Shown one piece after another: positions 24,906 through 34,330 of a stretch of 64,000 bases of DNA (its first letter is position 1; every line of letters begins with the position of its first letter). A model generated the notes under the pieces. It worked only from the letters and a program-made list of their open reading frames with translations, searched no databases and was not told the DNA's origin. This DNA is from Coprococcus ammoniilyticus (GTDB taxonomy: Bacteria; Bacillota; Clostridia; Lachnospirales; Lachnospiraceae): positions 1 to 64,000 of the forward strand of contig NZ_JAOQJS010000005.1 of NCBI RefSeq assembly GCF_025567345.1, in the 5' to 3' direction. The translations under genes and the position numbers were made by a program.

Positions 24906-27900
24906 TTATAATAATATCAGATTCTCCTCAAAGAAATGTGTGTTATTCAGATAGGTATCCATCGCCTGGATCAGCTCCTGATCATTTCTTGTCTCCTGAC
25001 TGATCAGCATACTGTTGATCAGCTCAAATCGATTACTGTTCTTCTTATGACATGTTGTATTCTTTAAAATATCACTCTCAACGATGGATGAATTACCGCT
25101 CTCCGCACCATCAATGGAATATAACAGCGTCTCTCCGTGGAACACAACAAATTCCTTGATATAAATTCCCGGTATGATCTCATTCATTCGCTCCGATTTG
25201 TAATGTGCCATACTGTTGCTTTCCTGTCCGAAGCTGTAGCTTACCCAGATCTGTCTGCCGCTCTCACCCTTAAAGATCAGATAGGTCTTAAACTTCATAT
25301 CATCCGGCAACGTTACAAAGGATGCAAATTCTTTAAAGAGCGGCAGGATCTTACTGCTGTCTATAAAATGACGAACTGTATTCCGGATCCATTCCTTCTG
25401 TTCTGCCGAGAACCGTCCACCGCAGCCTGCAAAATAAGAGAGCAGCGCCATCTCTGAAATCTCATCTGTAATGTTCTTCTTCGCCACCTCTTTATACAGA
25501 CATTCCATGATATCCGCAGGAATCTTCAGATCCTTGATAATATACTGGTATGCACAGAACCGTAAAAATGCCTTGACTACCATGCCCCTGCTTCTGCCTG
25601 CGTAATAAAGCGCAAAGATATCAAAGATTGCCTCTGTATAAGCATCCGCAAACATCATCTGTGCCAAGATATTCTCTGCAAGCATATCAATATCACGATA
25701 ATTTGTGTTAACTGCCTTAAACAGCTCTGCCATTTCCTCTAACGAGCCATTATAGTTATTGATCAGGAATGCCAGAACCTTCTGTGTCGCATATCCTCTC
25801 CGATACAGATACACACAGATAGATAATAATATCCTGTCATCATCATACCTCTTATCGGATATTCCGAATTCTGCGATCCGTATCAGTTCATCCACATCCA
25901 CATCTACATATCCAAACCGATGGATTCCATTAAATGCCTGCTCATACATCCGTAAAGAAATGTAATATGTAATGATCCGGGAAGCGTCCTCCACTTCCAC
26001 ATAATCCAGATCAATTCGCGACAGATATTTATATAAAATGTCCGCATCATAATTCTCATGATAATACTCAACCATATGGCGGAGTGCTCTCTGCCGGATC
26101 AGATAACTGATATTCGGGCAGTTAGAGATATCACGCGCCAGATTGATCTCGGATGCATCCTTATATGAGAAGCTGTCTATATCGTTATACTCAAATAATA
26201 ACAGGCGGTAATCCTTCGGATTATACTCTTTACAGATATCCAGATAATTTTCTTCTCCAACAACCGGCTCAAGCCGGTATGGTACCGTATTGATATATCT
26301 GCAGCCCCGACTGTCAAGTAATGTAATGATAGCGGATTCTGACACGATCTCTACATAAGCTTCTCCGTCAATCACATCCACCTGTTCACTCTTTTCCAGT
26401 TCCTCATGTGTTACAACCACTGATACAATATTCTTATTCCGACATGTCAGCTTCTGCTTGAATATGATATTAATTAACTTTGATGCAAATTCCGGTTTCA
26501 CACTCTCCGGCTCCAGAAATTCTTCATAGATAACCGTCAGATCATCACTCACTTCTCCGTCAATGATCTTCTTCTCCATGAAGTTCTCGATTGCCGGAAT
26601 ATACTCATGGAACACATTCATATTCTGTGCCTTATTCATTATGACATTTGCATAGAGATATGCCAGCTCTTCATCATCTAACGTATTCTTGTAATTGAAA
26701 TAACGGAGAATGGATTCCGGTATCGGCTGATACGTCTTCTTATCCATGCTCTTTAAGAAGCCCTCATACAAACCAACATATTTAATTCCTGCATTTGCCG
26801 CATCCTGATAATATACATGATACTCTTTATCACATTTTTTAAATCTGAGAAGGATTTCACATATCGTATCCAAGGTCATACGGTCATGTTTTGCTGCATA
26901 GATATTCTCCAGCATCTTGAATGCGTGAATATCAAAGAGCTTCATTCTTGCAGCCGTCTTTACGAATTCCATAATGACATCTTCGGATACAAATTCATGC
27001 CGCATACCCCATCGGATAGCTGAGATCTCAAGCGGTGCGATCCGTTTCATCATAAGCGGCTGCTTATTGAACATATCACATATTTCAAAGTAAATAACCG
27101 GGCTGTTTACACCCTCATTATATAATTTCCGGATATCCTCATAAAGGTTCCATTTATCCTCTGTATAACTGTAATCCACAAATAACAGCAGCCAGAAATA
27201 AAACAGCTTGTCCTTCTCCTGTTCCAGTCGTCCGCGGACAAGTCTTGCCGTGCTGTCGATCATGTCCTTATCCTTTGTCAGAAGTGATTTCAGATAACTG
27301 TAATAACACTTCTCCATGCTGCCTGCCTCGTTCAGATCGGCATCTGCATCGATACGGACAAATTCCTGTTTTACATATTCTGTCTTGCCCTCTAACAGCT
27401 TCATATGAAGCAGTCCCAGCCGATAGATGTTATCCTCCGGTCTGTATTTGACCAGTGTTTCCAGTGCCTCTGTCGAACGTTTCGTGTAATCAGCAAGTGC
27501 CATCTTATCCGTACGGAAATCAATGTATGCTTTTGCCAGTGCCTCATGACCTTTCTTGATCATGAAATTCACATGACGATTCTTCGGCTCGGTTCTCTGA
27601 ACCTCCGGCTTCTTGATGCTGACCTTTACACTGATATTCTGCAGGGTATTATTAAAATGGATATAACCTGCCGATACCCCTTCCGGGATCTTCGTCGGAT
27701 CGATCAGGAAGTTCAGCTCATAATTATTTCCAGTGAAATCCTGACCTGTGATCCGGGTTGCTTCCGGGATCAGGAAATCGCTGTCTGATGTAATATAGGT
27801 ATGGGTATAACCCCAGGTGTTCTTATTTACGGAGATCGTTGCACGAACCAGCTCATCCGGCATCTCGATCAACAGCTCACGCTGCTTTGCTGTCAGTGTA

Positions 27901-28472
27901 AGCACACGTTTCTTATGGGTATATACAAGGAATTCTTCCATTGCCTGATTGATGGATAACGATTTCTTCAGGCTCTCATAGACTCCCTTAATGATCGCGT
28001 CATCCCCTAAAAAGGTACGCACGAATTCCGGGCTGTCAAAGATCTGAACTGCTACATCCCAGTGCTCCTCTGCGAAGGTCGCGAACTGGAACAGGTCCTC
28101 GATCCGTTTGTCTTCTACCAGAACATAAGGCGGAACAACCTCTACGCTGTACGGGATCTTATATTCTCCACCATCCGTTATGATGTTGATATGTCCTTTA
28201 AAGCTCTTGCCTTCTTCGATTCCGCGGGCATCAAAAGAAAAGGCAACCGTATTCCGTCTGCCTACAAATGTATGACTCTTGAAATCGAACAGGTATCTGC
28301 TGTCATATACCATCAATTTGATCGGTACATCATTCTTTGACACCACCTTAAAGGTTCCCTGAAATATGGAGCCGGCTTCCACAGCCAGTTCCAGCTTTGC
28401 AATGGAAATATCAATATCCGGTCTTTCTACATTGAATTCTCCTCTGGCGTACTGTTCTACGATCCCTTTCAT
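24906..28472 (-). CDS. Giant helical-repeat protein (DUF5717-type), first gene of operon
   Basis: 1188 aa. The first roughly 300 residues are beta-rich with repeated sandwich-like units (AGSIFQGTFKVVSKNDVPIK; SVNKNTWGYTHTYITSDSDF). Residues 310-1000 are long helical repeats with TPR-like spacing, and the end is a mixed domain. There is no signal peptide or membrane helix, so it is cytoplasmic. Size, order and neighbours match proteins annotated DUF5717 in Lachnospiraceae (from memory, not searched). The start is supported by AAGGAG. The promoter region 28473-28600 is shared with the divergent aminotransferase gene. Confidence 0.7.
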   Translation of the reverse strand: MKGIVEQYARGEFNVERPDIDISIAKLELAVEAGSIFQGTFKVVSKNDVPIKLMVYDSRYLFDFKSHTFVGRRNTVAFSFDARGIEEGKSFKGHINIITDGGEYKIPYSVEVVPPYVLVEDKRIEDLFQFATFAEEHWDVAVQIFDSPEFVRTFLGDDAIIKGVYESLKKSLSINQAMEEFLVYTHKKRVLTLTAKQRELLIEMPDELVRATISVNKNTWGYTHTYITSDSDFLIPEATRITGQDFTGNNYELNFLIDPTKIPEGVSAGYIHFNNTLQNISVKVSIKKPEVQRTEPKNRHVNFMIKKGHEALAKAYIDFRTDKMALADYTKRSTEALETLVKYRPEDNIYRLGLLHMKLLEGKTEYVKQEFVRIDADADLNEAGSMEKCYYSYLKSLLTKDKDMIDSTARLVRGRLEQEKDKLFYFWLLLFVDYSYTEDKWNLYEDIRKLYNEGVNSPVIYFEICDMFNKQPLMMKRIAPLEISAIRWGMRHEFVSEDVIMEFVKTAARMKLFDIHAFKMLENIYAAKHDRMTLDTICEILLRFKKCDKEYHVYYQDAANAGIKYVGLYEGFLKSMDKKTYQPIPESILRYFNYKNTLDDEELAYLYANVIMNKAQNMNVFHEYIPAIENFMEKKIIDGEVSDDLTVIYEEFLEPESVKPEFASKLINIIFKQKLTCRNKNIVSVVVTHEELEKSEQVDVIDGEAYVEIVSESAIITLLDSRGCRYINTVPYRLEPVVGEENYLDICKEYNPKDYRLLLFEYNDIDSFSYKDASEINLARDISNCPNISYLIRQRALRHMVEYYHENYDADILYKYLSRIDLDYVEVEDASRIITYYISLRMYEQAFNGIHRFGYVDVDVDELIRIAEFGISDKRYDDDRILLSICVYLYRRGYATQKVLAFLINNYNGSLEEMAELFKAVNTNYRDIDMLAENILAQMMFADAYTEAIFDIFALYYAGRSRGMVVKAFLRFCAYQYIIKDLKIPADIMECLYKEVAKKNITDEISEMALLSYFAGCGGRFSAEQKEWIRNTVRHFIDSSKILPLFKEFASFVTLPDDMKFKTYLIFKGESGRQIWVSYSFGQESNSMAHYKSERMNEIIPGIYIKEFVVFHGETLLYSIDGAESGNSSIVESDILKNTTCHKKNSNRFELINSMLISQETRNDQELIQAMDTYLNNTHFFEENLILL

Positions 28473-28630
28473 CTGGTTCTCCTTGCTTTCGTAATCATTT
28501 TATTAAAACTCATGTATTTTTCTTGTAATTAAATCCCCGAATCGGTATAATTATATAAAAACATATATTTTGATTATAGCAAAATAAATAGTTTTTTGAA
28601 ACATTATATATGGAAAAAGAGGAATTTTTT

Positions 28631-29701
28631 ATGGGAAAAAGTACGTCACATCTTTCTGGGAGCAATCTGCTCTCCCAGAATGAATCTGTAAGATTTGACC
28701 TGAACATGAATCCGCTCGGGGTTCCGGATTCTGTCAAAAATGTCATTCTTAACAGTATCGAAGATCTGAAGCGTTACCCGGATGGCTCATATACAAGATT
28801 AAAAGACAGTATTGCAGGCTATTCTGGTGCGGATCCGGACGATATCATTGTCGGAAGCTGCTCATATGAATTTATCAAACTCCTGATCGAATTCAACAGT
28901 CCAAAACATGCTGTCCTTCTTTCACCGGGAGCACAAAATTATGAGAAGCTCCTAAAAATGAACGGCTGTGATATCACATATTATCAGTTATCCGAAGAGG
29001 AAAATTATGAACTGGATATTGCGGATTTCATCTCTACGTTAAATGAGTCCATTGATATGGCATTTATCTCGAATCCAAATGGAACAACGTCACAGGTTAT
29101 CGACCGCGAATCTCTGGAATTCATTGCAAAGATCTGCGCAGGAAATGATATTGCACTGGTCGTTGATGAGGAGTATATGGATTTCGTTCAGGATAAGGAT
29201 GATTGCACCGCTATTCCGCTGGTTAAGGAATATGACAATCTCTACGTTCTCAGAAACACAAGTAAATTCTTTGCAGTACCCGGTCTTCGATTAGCCTATG
29301 CGATCACATCTAATCCGGTTTTTAAAAAGACAATGTCAATCGCCGGTTTTCCTTATGCGATCAACGCACTTGCCGAGGCAGCCGGCATTGATATGTTCAA
29401 GGATGCTTCCTACATAAGTAAGACCCAGACACTGATGAAGACGGAACGGAATCTCGTCTATTCTGCACTGGCAAGCCGCAAGACGATTAAGCTCTATAAG
29501 CCGGATGCAAATTTTATTCTGGTTAAATTATTAAAGACCGATATTACTGCTCAGACAGTTGTGGAACATTGCCAGAGTAAGGGATTGTATATCAGAAGCT
29601 GTGCCGACATCACAGGATTGGATAATTCTTATATCCGCTTCTGCTTCATGAATCCGGAACAGAATGATCTGGTCGTTAACACTATTTTAGAGGTTGTATA
29701 A
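28631..29701 (+). CDS. PLP-dependent aminotransferase, histidinol-phosphate aminotransferase-like
   Basis: 356 aa from the ATG at 28631 (GAGGA nine bases upstream); the earlier ATG at 28610 is unsupported. Fold-type I aminotransferase motifs: SNPNGTTSQVIDRESL, VVDEEYMDF and the PLP-lysine segment RNTSKFFAVPGLRLAY with K212. Closest in style to HisC/CobD-like enzymes, but no his or cob genes are nearby. The following gene, 42 bases downstream, encodes a phosphoribosyltransferase-like protein and is probably cotranscribed. A stem (TTCTGGGAG / CTCCCAGAA, 28654-28680) is encoded within codons 8-17 and could affect translation. Confidence 0.85.
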   Translation: MGKSTSHLSGSNLLSQNESVRFDLNMNPLGVPDSVKNVILNSIEDLKRYPDGSYTRLKDSIAGYSGADPDDIIVGSCSYEFIKLLIEFNSPKHAVLLSPGAQNYEKLLKMNGCDITYYQLSEEENYELDIADFISTLNESIDMAFISNPNGTTSQVIDRESLEFIAKICAGNDIALVVDEEYMDFVQDKDDCTAIPLVKEYDNLYVLRNTSKFFAVPGLRLAYAITSNPVFKKTMSIAGFPYAINALAEAAGIDMFKDASYISKTQTLMKTERNLVYSALASRKTIKLYKPDANFILVKLLKTDITAQTVVEHCQSKGLYIRSCADITGLDNSYIRFCFMNPEQNDLVVNTILEVV

Positions 29702-29743
29702 TAAATTATATATGTTATTTAAATGAAAGGGTGGTACATACAT

Positions 29744-30385
29744 ATGAAACATGAACCAATGAAATTAACATCTTCTTACAATAATCAGTTATATATCAAA
29801 GTGATGAACGGTCACTTTGCTACAAACCATTCTCATATCAACCAGTATATCGATATGACAACCTTGAAGGTCAGAGGCACTATGGCTGCTGCCGCTGCCA
29901 AATCCATGGGAACCGAATATATGGCATCAACCATTGTTGACACGATCGTCTGCATGGACGGAACTGAAGTGATCGGTGCTTATCTGGCAGAAACCTTAAG
30001 TCAGAACGGTATCACTTCCATGAACCAGCACAAATCCATCTACGTTGTTACACCTGAGGTTCACAGCTCCGGCCAGTTGATCTTCCGTGACAACCTCCAG
30101 CCAATGATCGAAGGCAAGCATGTGCTTCTTCTGATCGCATCTGCTACAACCGGTAAAACGATCAAAAAGAGCCTGGAATGTATCAAATACTATGGAGGTT
30201 CTATCGCAGGTATCTCTGCTATCTTCTCTGTTGCAACAGAGGTTGACGGCTATCCGGTACATGCACTGTTTACCGAAAAGGATCTTCCTGATTACAAGAC
30301 CTATCCTCATGATCAGTGTCCAATGTGTCAGGCCGGAAACCGCATTGAAGCTATTGTAAACAGCTATGGTTATTCTGAATTATAA
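29744..30385 (+). CDS. Phosphoribosyltransferase-like protein
   Basis: 213 aa from the ATG at 29744, preceded by AAAGGGTGG; the ATG at 29723 lacks a site. The order of elements fits a type I PRTase: a flexible N-terminus, STIVDTIVCMDGTEVIGAYL, then the strand and PRPP-type loop GKHVLLLIASATTGKTIKKS (about residues 125-144), then VATEVDGYPVHALF and a C-terminal CPMCQAG. Orotate phosphoribosyltransferase is the nearest recognisable relative, but the acidic PRPP motif is altered (ASATTGKT), so catalysis is uncertain. Partner of the aminotransferase upstream. A strong terminator follows. Confidence 0.75.
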   Translation: MKHEPMKLTSSYNNQLYIKVMNGHFATNHSHINQYIDMTTLKVRGTMAAAAAKSMGTEYMASTIVDTIVCMDGTEVIGAYLAETLSQNGITSMNQHKSIYVVTPEVHSSGQLIFRDNLQPMIEGKHVLLLIASATTGKTIKKSLECIKYYGGSIAGISAIFSVATEVDGYPVHALFTEKDLPDYKTYPHDQCPMCQAGNRIEAIVNSYGYSEL

Positions 30386-30402
30386 TAGAACTATTCCAAA
30401 AA

Positions 30403-30432
30403 GAAGTCTGGGAGAAATTTCTCCCAGGCTTC
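30403..30432 (+). terminator. Intrinsic terminator after the aminotransferase/PRTase pair
   Basis: GAAGTCTGGGAG and CTCCCAGGCTTC pair over 12 positions with one mismatch around a 6-base loop, followed by TATTTTAT. The same CTGGGAG/CTCCCAG stem also occurs near the start of the aminotransferase gene (28654-28680). Confidence 0.85.
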
Positions 30433-30483
30433 TATTTTATACGCATACAAAATAAAAATATTTTCAGAAAGGATAAACTATAT

Positions 30484-31407
30484 ATGGCTACCACTTCTCT
30501 TAACCCAAATCTAACATTGATAGAATCAGCCCTTTCAAAAGATGATATCATGAAAATTAATTTATATTATAAAGATGGTACTTTTTACAACGAACGAGAA
30601 GGTACTCCTTCTGATATAATTAAAGATATAGACATAAATAATTTTTATTTTGTTCCCACAGAATTTGGAAATTATATTCCTACATATGCAACTTTCGAGC
30701 ATTTTGGACGAAAATTTGGTTCTTATGGTTCACCCAATTTTAATATAAAAGCATATATGTGTTTGCAAATAAGATATTTCCATATTACAAACTATTTAAA
30801 AGACAATGAACATTACAATACCTTCAATGGATATCACGCATGGAAAGAATATATTGAATCTTTAATTAATGACAGAAGTCAAAAAGACTTTCCTACATAC
30901 AATACCGAATTAACGAGAATAACAGAACAATATAATTTTAAAGAAATCTACAATCTCAGTGAATGTCAAAAGAAACTTGGTATTTTTATCCTAGCACTAG
31001 ATGAACAAAAAGTCATCCAAATAGGTTATGCCGATTCTTACAAATATGATTTATGTAAAACAATTCAAAAAGAAATACGAAAATTTAATATGCGCAGTAC
31101 CGGTATAGCCTTATATAATGCAAAGGATATAACACGTATATTTATCTTAGATGCACATACATTTTTTAATGAAGATACAATAAAACTCACAAAAACTGAA
31201 ATGCATTCCGTCAAAAGAGAATTTATACGTATGCAACTTGCAGAAGACGATACCTATGAAGATGATTATTTGGATAATAATGAATTATATCGTTCACTAC
31301 TAAAAGATGCCTTAATTAACAAAACACATGAGCAACGTACATATTTAATTCGCGAAAAAAAATTCCAAATAATTAGTACTATAAAAGAAGATATTTTACT
31401 ATCATAA
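30484..31407 (+). CDS. AT-rich orphan gene, unknown function
   Basis: 307 aa, start supported by GAAAGGA. It has markedly lower GC than the flanking core genes. No family recognised with confidence. The central segment (LGIFILALDEQKVIQIGYAD, about residues 160-179) is laid out like a GIY-YIG or T5orf172-type nuclease strand pair, but catalytic residues cannot be confirmed. The C-terminus is charged and helical. Base composition and its place beside a HEPN/MNT toxin-antitoxin pair suggest horizontal acquisition and possibly a defence or mobile function; this is inference. Confidence 0.6.
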   Translation: MATTSLNPNLTLIESALSKDDIMKINLYYKDGTFYNEREGTPSDIIKDIDINNFYFVPTEFGNYIPTYATFEHFGRKFGSYGSPNFNIKAYMCLQIRYFHITNYLKDNEHYNTFNGYHAWKEYIESLINDRSQKDFPTYNTELTRITEQYNFKEIYNLSECQKKLGIFILALDEQKVIQIGYADSYKYDLCKTIQKEIRKFNMRSTGIALYNAKDITRIFILDAHTFFNEDTIKLTKTEMHSVKREFIRMQLAEDDTYEDDYLDNNELYRSLLKDALINKTHEQRTYLIREKKFQIISTIKEDILLS

Positions 31408-31508
31408 TTTTTCATTTTTTACTCATGAAAGTTTGATAAAATAACTATTATAAATGCTCACTCTAACAATTATTTTTTATCTTTCTTATTCGTACTACTA
31501 TTCAAAAT

Positions 31509-31534
31509 AAAGGGACTGCTGCACAGTCCCTTTT
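31509..31534. terminator. Bidirectional intrinsic terminator
   Basis: Perfect 10-bp stem AAAGGGACTG / CAGTCCCTTT with a 5-base loop, flanked by A-rich and T-rich sides. It separates the rightward orphan gene from the leftward HEPN gene and can serve both. Confidence 0.85.
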
Positions 31535-31546
31535 ATCCATTATTTA

Positions 31547-31936
31547 TTACTTATCCAAATATTTTTTTACCTCCCCAATAACCAGCTCCGCTGTCTGAAA
31601 CTGTTCTTCCGCTTTTTCTCGTGACGCAATATAGAAATCATCATAATCACTTTTTTCACGTACTCTTTGTAACGTTCCAAGCTTTCTTCCAATTTCACGC
31701 GGAAATATTTCTTTAGCCACATATTCTTTATTAAAGTATCCCATAACATCTTTATGACGCTTAAAATCAACTGTACTCAACGCCAATATAGCTTTTACTG
31801 CATAAAATGCAGCATAGTAAGAACGATTAATCGAATCCTTATACAAACCCTCTTTTAAACAATGTGCTGCTACTTTTAAACTATCTTCAGCTTCGGCAAT
31901 TCGATAATTACTTAAATTCTTTTGTCTCTCATCCAA
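31547..31936 (-). CDS. HEPN-domain protein, toxin of a HEPN/MNT pair
   Basis: 129 aa. INRSYYAAFYAVKAILALST (about residues 36-55) and KRHKDVMGYFNKEYV are the core helices of the HEPN family found beside minimal nucleotidyltransferases (COG1895 type). In characterised HEPN/MNT modules the HEPN protein is an RNase toxin that the MNT partner neutralises by adding AMP to a tyrosine. The canonical R-x4-6-H RNase motif is not obvious here, so toxic activity is not certain. Its start overlaps the end of the MNT gene by eight bases, a typical toxin-antitoxin arrangement. Confidence 0.85.
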   Translation of the reverse strand: MDERQKNLSNYRIAEAEDSLKVAAHCLKEGLYKDSINRSYYAAFYAVKAILALSTVDFKRHKDVMGYFNKEYVAKEIFPREIGRKLGTLQRVREKSDYDDFYIASREKAEEQFQTAELVIGEVKKYLDK

Positions 31937-32255
31937 TTACTATCCCCTCCTTCTCTACATTATCAAAGAATGGCAACGCCCCCAACCAATATTTATAATG
32001 TTCCTCATTTTCCAGAACTGGATTAATCACAATGCCTGATTCCAGTTCTAATTCAAAAGCAAGATCAAAAATTTTGTTCTCGACTTGTTCTATTTCTTCT
32101 TTTGAAAAGGGGGTTAATATCATAACATCAATATCTGAATTTTCCTTATAATCACCACGAGCATAAGAACCATAGACAATAAGCTTAGATAAATTATTTT
32201 CCAATATTTTTTTAGCACCCTGTGCAAAGGTCATTAAAACTTCCTGTCTTGTCAT
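31929..32255 (-). CDS. Minimal nucleotidyltransferase, antitoxin of the HEPN/MNT pair
   Basis: 108 aa from the ATG at 32255, placed by GGAGG nine bases upstream; the longer frame to 32291 is not needed. The nucleotidyltransferase active site is intact: GSYARGD (from G29) and SDIDVMI with D41 and D43. It carries the short MNT fold only. First gene of the two-gene unit; its product would modify and neutralise the HEPN protein. AT-rich like the neighbouring orphan gene. Confidence 0.88.
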   Translation of the reverse strand: MTRQEVLMTFAQGAKKILENNLSKLIVYGSYARGDYKENSDIDVMILTPFSKEEIEQVENKIFDLAFELELESGIVINPVLENEEHYKYWLGALPFFDNVEKEGIVIG

Positions 32256-32483
32256 AAAATTTTCCTCCTGTTCCTGATTATTTTTATTCATATATTATGT
32301 AGTTATAATAACATTTTTTATTTATTAATACCATTTAAATCTATTATAATTTCAAAATCCCTCAAATATCACTGAAAAAATTATTTCATCTTATTATTCA
32401 TGCTTTGGACGGCTTTCATTCGTCCATTTCTTCGGGTTCGTGTCATCCGGTATCAGTCTGACCGGAATAGCACGTAAAACTAG

Positions 32484-32594
32484 CAGCCACTGACGGATGA
32501 TGAAATGGCTTTCTTATCTGCTCTGGACAGAAAGGAACCGCTGATCGGCAAACCGGAAACACCGGAGCTGGTTGAATTTTCATTGACCTGGTAA
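32484..32594 (+). pseudogene. C-terminal gene fragment, family unknown
   Basis: A 36-codon frame with good core-type codon use reads TDDEMAFLSALDRKEPLIG then KPETPELVEFSLTW and stops at 32592-32594, immediately before a strong terminator. Upstream the frame is blocked by TAG and no start exists. It looks like the surviving tail of a deleted gene, marking the right edge of the AT-rich island. Confidence 0.35.
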
Positions 32595-32601
32595 TCCCCA
32601 C

Positions 32602-32692
32602 AAAAAAGAGGAACCCTTCTTGTTCCACCTACAAAAGCCAGACATAAAATCTGACGATTGTATGGTTGGAACATAAAGGATTCCTCTTTTTT
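32602..32692. terminator. Extended terminator hairpin after potD
   Basis: Perfect 12-bp outer stem AAAAAAGAGGAA (32602-32613) / TTCCTCTTTTTT (32681-32692). The 67-base interior itself folds through GTTCCA/TGGAAC, ACAA/TTGT and CAGA/TCTG. It lies downstream of potD (leftward) and after the gene fragment (rightward). Confidence 0.75.
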
Positions 32693-32731
32693 ATTCTATA
32701 AACTCCCGGCTGATCGCCGAAATCACATCAC

Positions 32732-34330
32732 TTAGCTGTGGTAATGAGAACGTTTATAATGTACGATCAGCCCTGCTGCCGCAAGGATCAGTATCACCAC
32801 GATTGCCCACACCTGCGGCGTTACATCCTTAATGTTATAGCAACGGACATTGATCCACATCTGATTGATCTGTTTGCTGGCATCTACATCGAAATACTGC
32901 ATGATCGCACTTCGCTCGATCGCCGCTTCGTCCGGATACTGGGCATAGAGCTGACGTCTTGTCTGCTCCTCCGGAGCAGTTATGATGTAATCAGGATCCG
33001 AATTATCACCACTGAAGAAATAACCAAGCGGATATTCTGCTGTATCTTCTTCTCCATCTTCCGCACCATAATTCCAGTTCAGATAATCAAATACTGTATT
33101 ATCATCTTCACCTCCTGCAATAACAGAAGTATATCCGATGTAGTACATATTTCTGACTGCATTGTCCGGTCTTGAAAGAAAGTTCACAAAGCTTTCTGCT
33201 ACCTGTTGTTTTCTGGCATCTTCATCGATACCATCCTTTAACATCACCCAGCCATCAAACCAGAGATTGGTAGATTCCTTCGGCACGGCGAAATCAAGAT
33301 AAAGATCATCTTCTTCTGCCTGATCCATCGCATAAACCGCATCACCGGACCACTGATAATTTGCAAGCACCTTACCGGATACCATATCTGCCTTACCACT
33401 GTCTGTCTCAAAGGAATATACATTGTCCTTCATATCCTGAAGCAGATCCTGCACTTCCTGTATCGTTTCCGGGCTGACATCATTCATTACCCGAAGCAGA
33501 TCATCATGATAAGTATCTGCATTTATGAATTTCTCTGATGTCAATTCGTCCTGCTTCAAAATGCCAAGTGCCGCAAAATAAGAATCACGCACATTATCCT
33601 TGATCGTAACCTGACGTGCAAACTTCGGATTATTCAGGATATTCCATGTACCTGCTTCTTCCTCTGTTATCTTCTCCGGATTATATAAGATACCGGTTAC
33701 ACCCCACATATATCCGGCTGCATATTTGCTCCAGCTCTCACCATTGATCTCATTTTCATCAAAGGTCTGTCTGATATATGGAGATACTCCCTTTGCATAA
33801 TAATTTTCCTCTATACTCGTGTCATAAAACGAATCCGAAAACGGAACTACTTTTTCTTCTGCCATCAACTTCATGATCATGTAGTCGGATGGACAGACCA
33901 GATCGTATTTATCACCAAGGGTAAGCATGTTATAAAGGTCTTCATTTGTTCCAAAGCAGGAATATTCCACCTTTACCTTCTGACCATATGTCTCATAGTA
34001 CCAGTTCTCAAAATCTGTCACCATGGAATTCTCACCGAAGATCTCGGTTCCATCTTCCAGGTCGATCACTTCGTCCTCATCCCATTCTCCAAGGTCGATA
34101 TATTCTTCCCAGTTGGATACACGAAGCACGATCGTATCATCCGATTTCTGTACATTAGCAGCATCTGTCTTTGCTGCATCACTCCCTGTATTATCTGATG
34201 CTGCAGACGCTTCTGCCTGATCCTGCGTTTTATCATCTGCCTCCGCATGTACCAGATAAGCCGCAGGCGTAAGCATCATAAGTCCGGCACAGAAGCCGGC
34301 AAATCCTTTGAATAACTTCTTCTTATTCAT
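32732..34330 (-). CDS. potD: Spermidine/putrescine ABC transporter substrate-binding protein
   Basis: 532 aa from the ATG at 34330 inside the end of potC (GGTGG upstream). A signal peptide (MNKKKLFKGFAGFCAGLMML...LVHAEA) and an acidic linker are followed by the PotD fold (VLRVSNWEEYIDLGEWDEDE; LYNMLTLGDKYDLVCPSDYM; ANYQWSGDAVYAMDQAEEDD; WVMLKDG). Two oddities: there is no lipobox cysteine, and the protein ends with a transmembrane helix (VWAIVVILILAAAGLIVHYK) plus a basic tail, so it is probably tethered by its C-terminus. Last gene of potABCD; binds polyamine outside the membrane. Confidence 0.93.
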   Translation of the reverse strand: MNKKKLFKGFAGFCAGLMMLTPAAYLVHAEADDKTQDQAEASAASDNTGSDAAKTDAANVQKSDDTIVLRVSNWEEYIDLGEWDEDEVIDLEDGTEIFGENSMVTDFENWYYETYGQKVKVEYSCFGTNEDLYNMLTLGDKYDLVCPSDYMIMKLMAEEKVVPFSDSFYDTSIEENYYAKGVSPYIRQTFDENEINGESWSKYAAGYMWGVTGILYNPEKITEEEAGTWNILNNPKFARQVTIKDNVRDSYFAALGILKQDELTSEKFINADTYHDDLLRVMNDVSPETIQEVQDLLQDMKDNVYSFETDSGKADMVSGKVLANYQWSGDAVYAMDQAEEDDLYLDFAVPKESTNLWFDGWVMLKDGIDEDARKQQVAESFVNFLSRPDNAVRNMYYIGYTSVIAGGEDDNTVFDYLNWNYGAEDGEEDTAEYPLGYFFSGDNSDPDYIITAPEEQTRRQLYAQYPDEAAIERSAIMQYFDVDASKQINQMWINVRCYNIKDVTPQVWAIVVILILAAAGLIVHYKRSHYHS

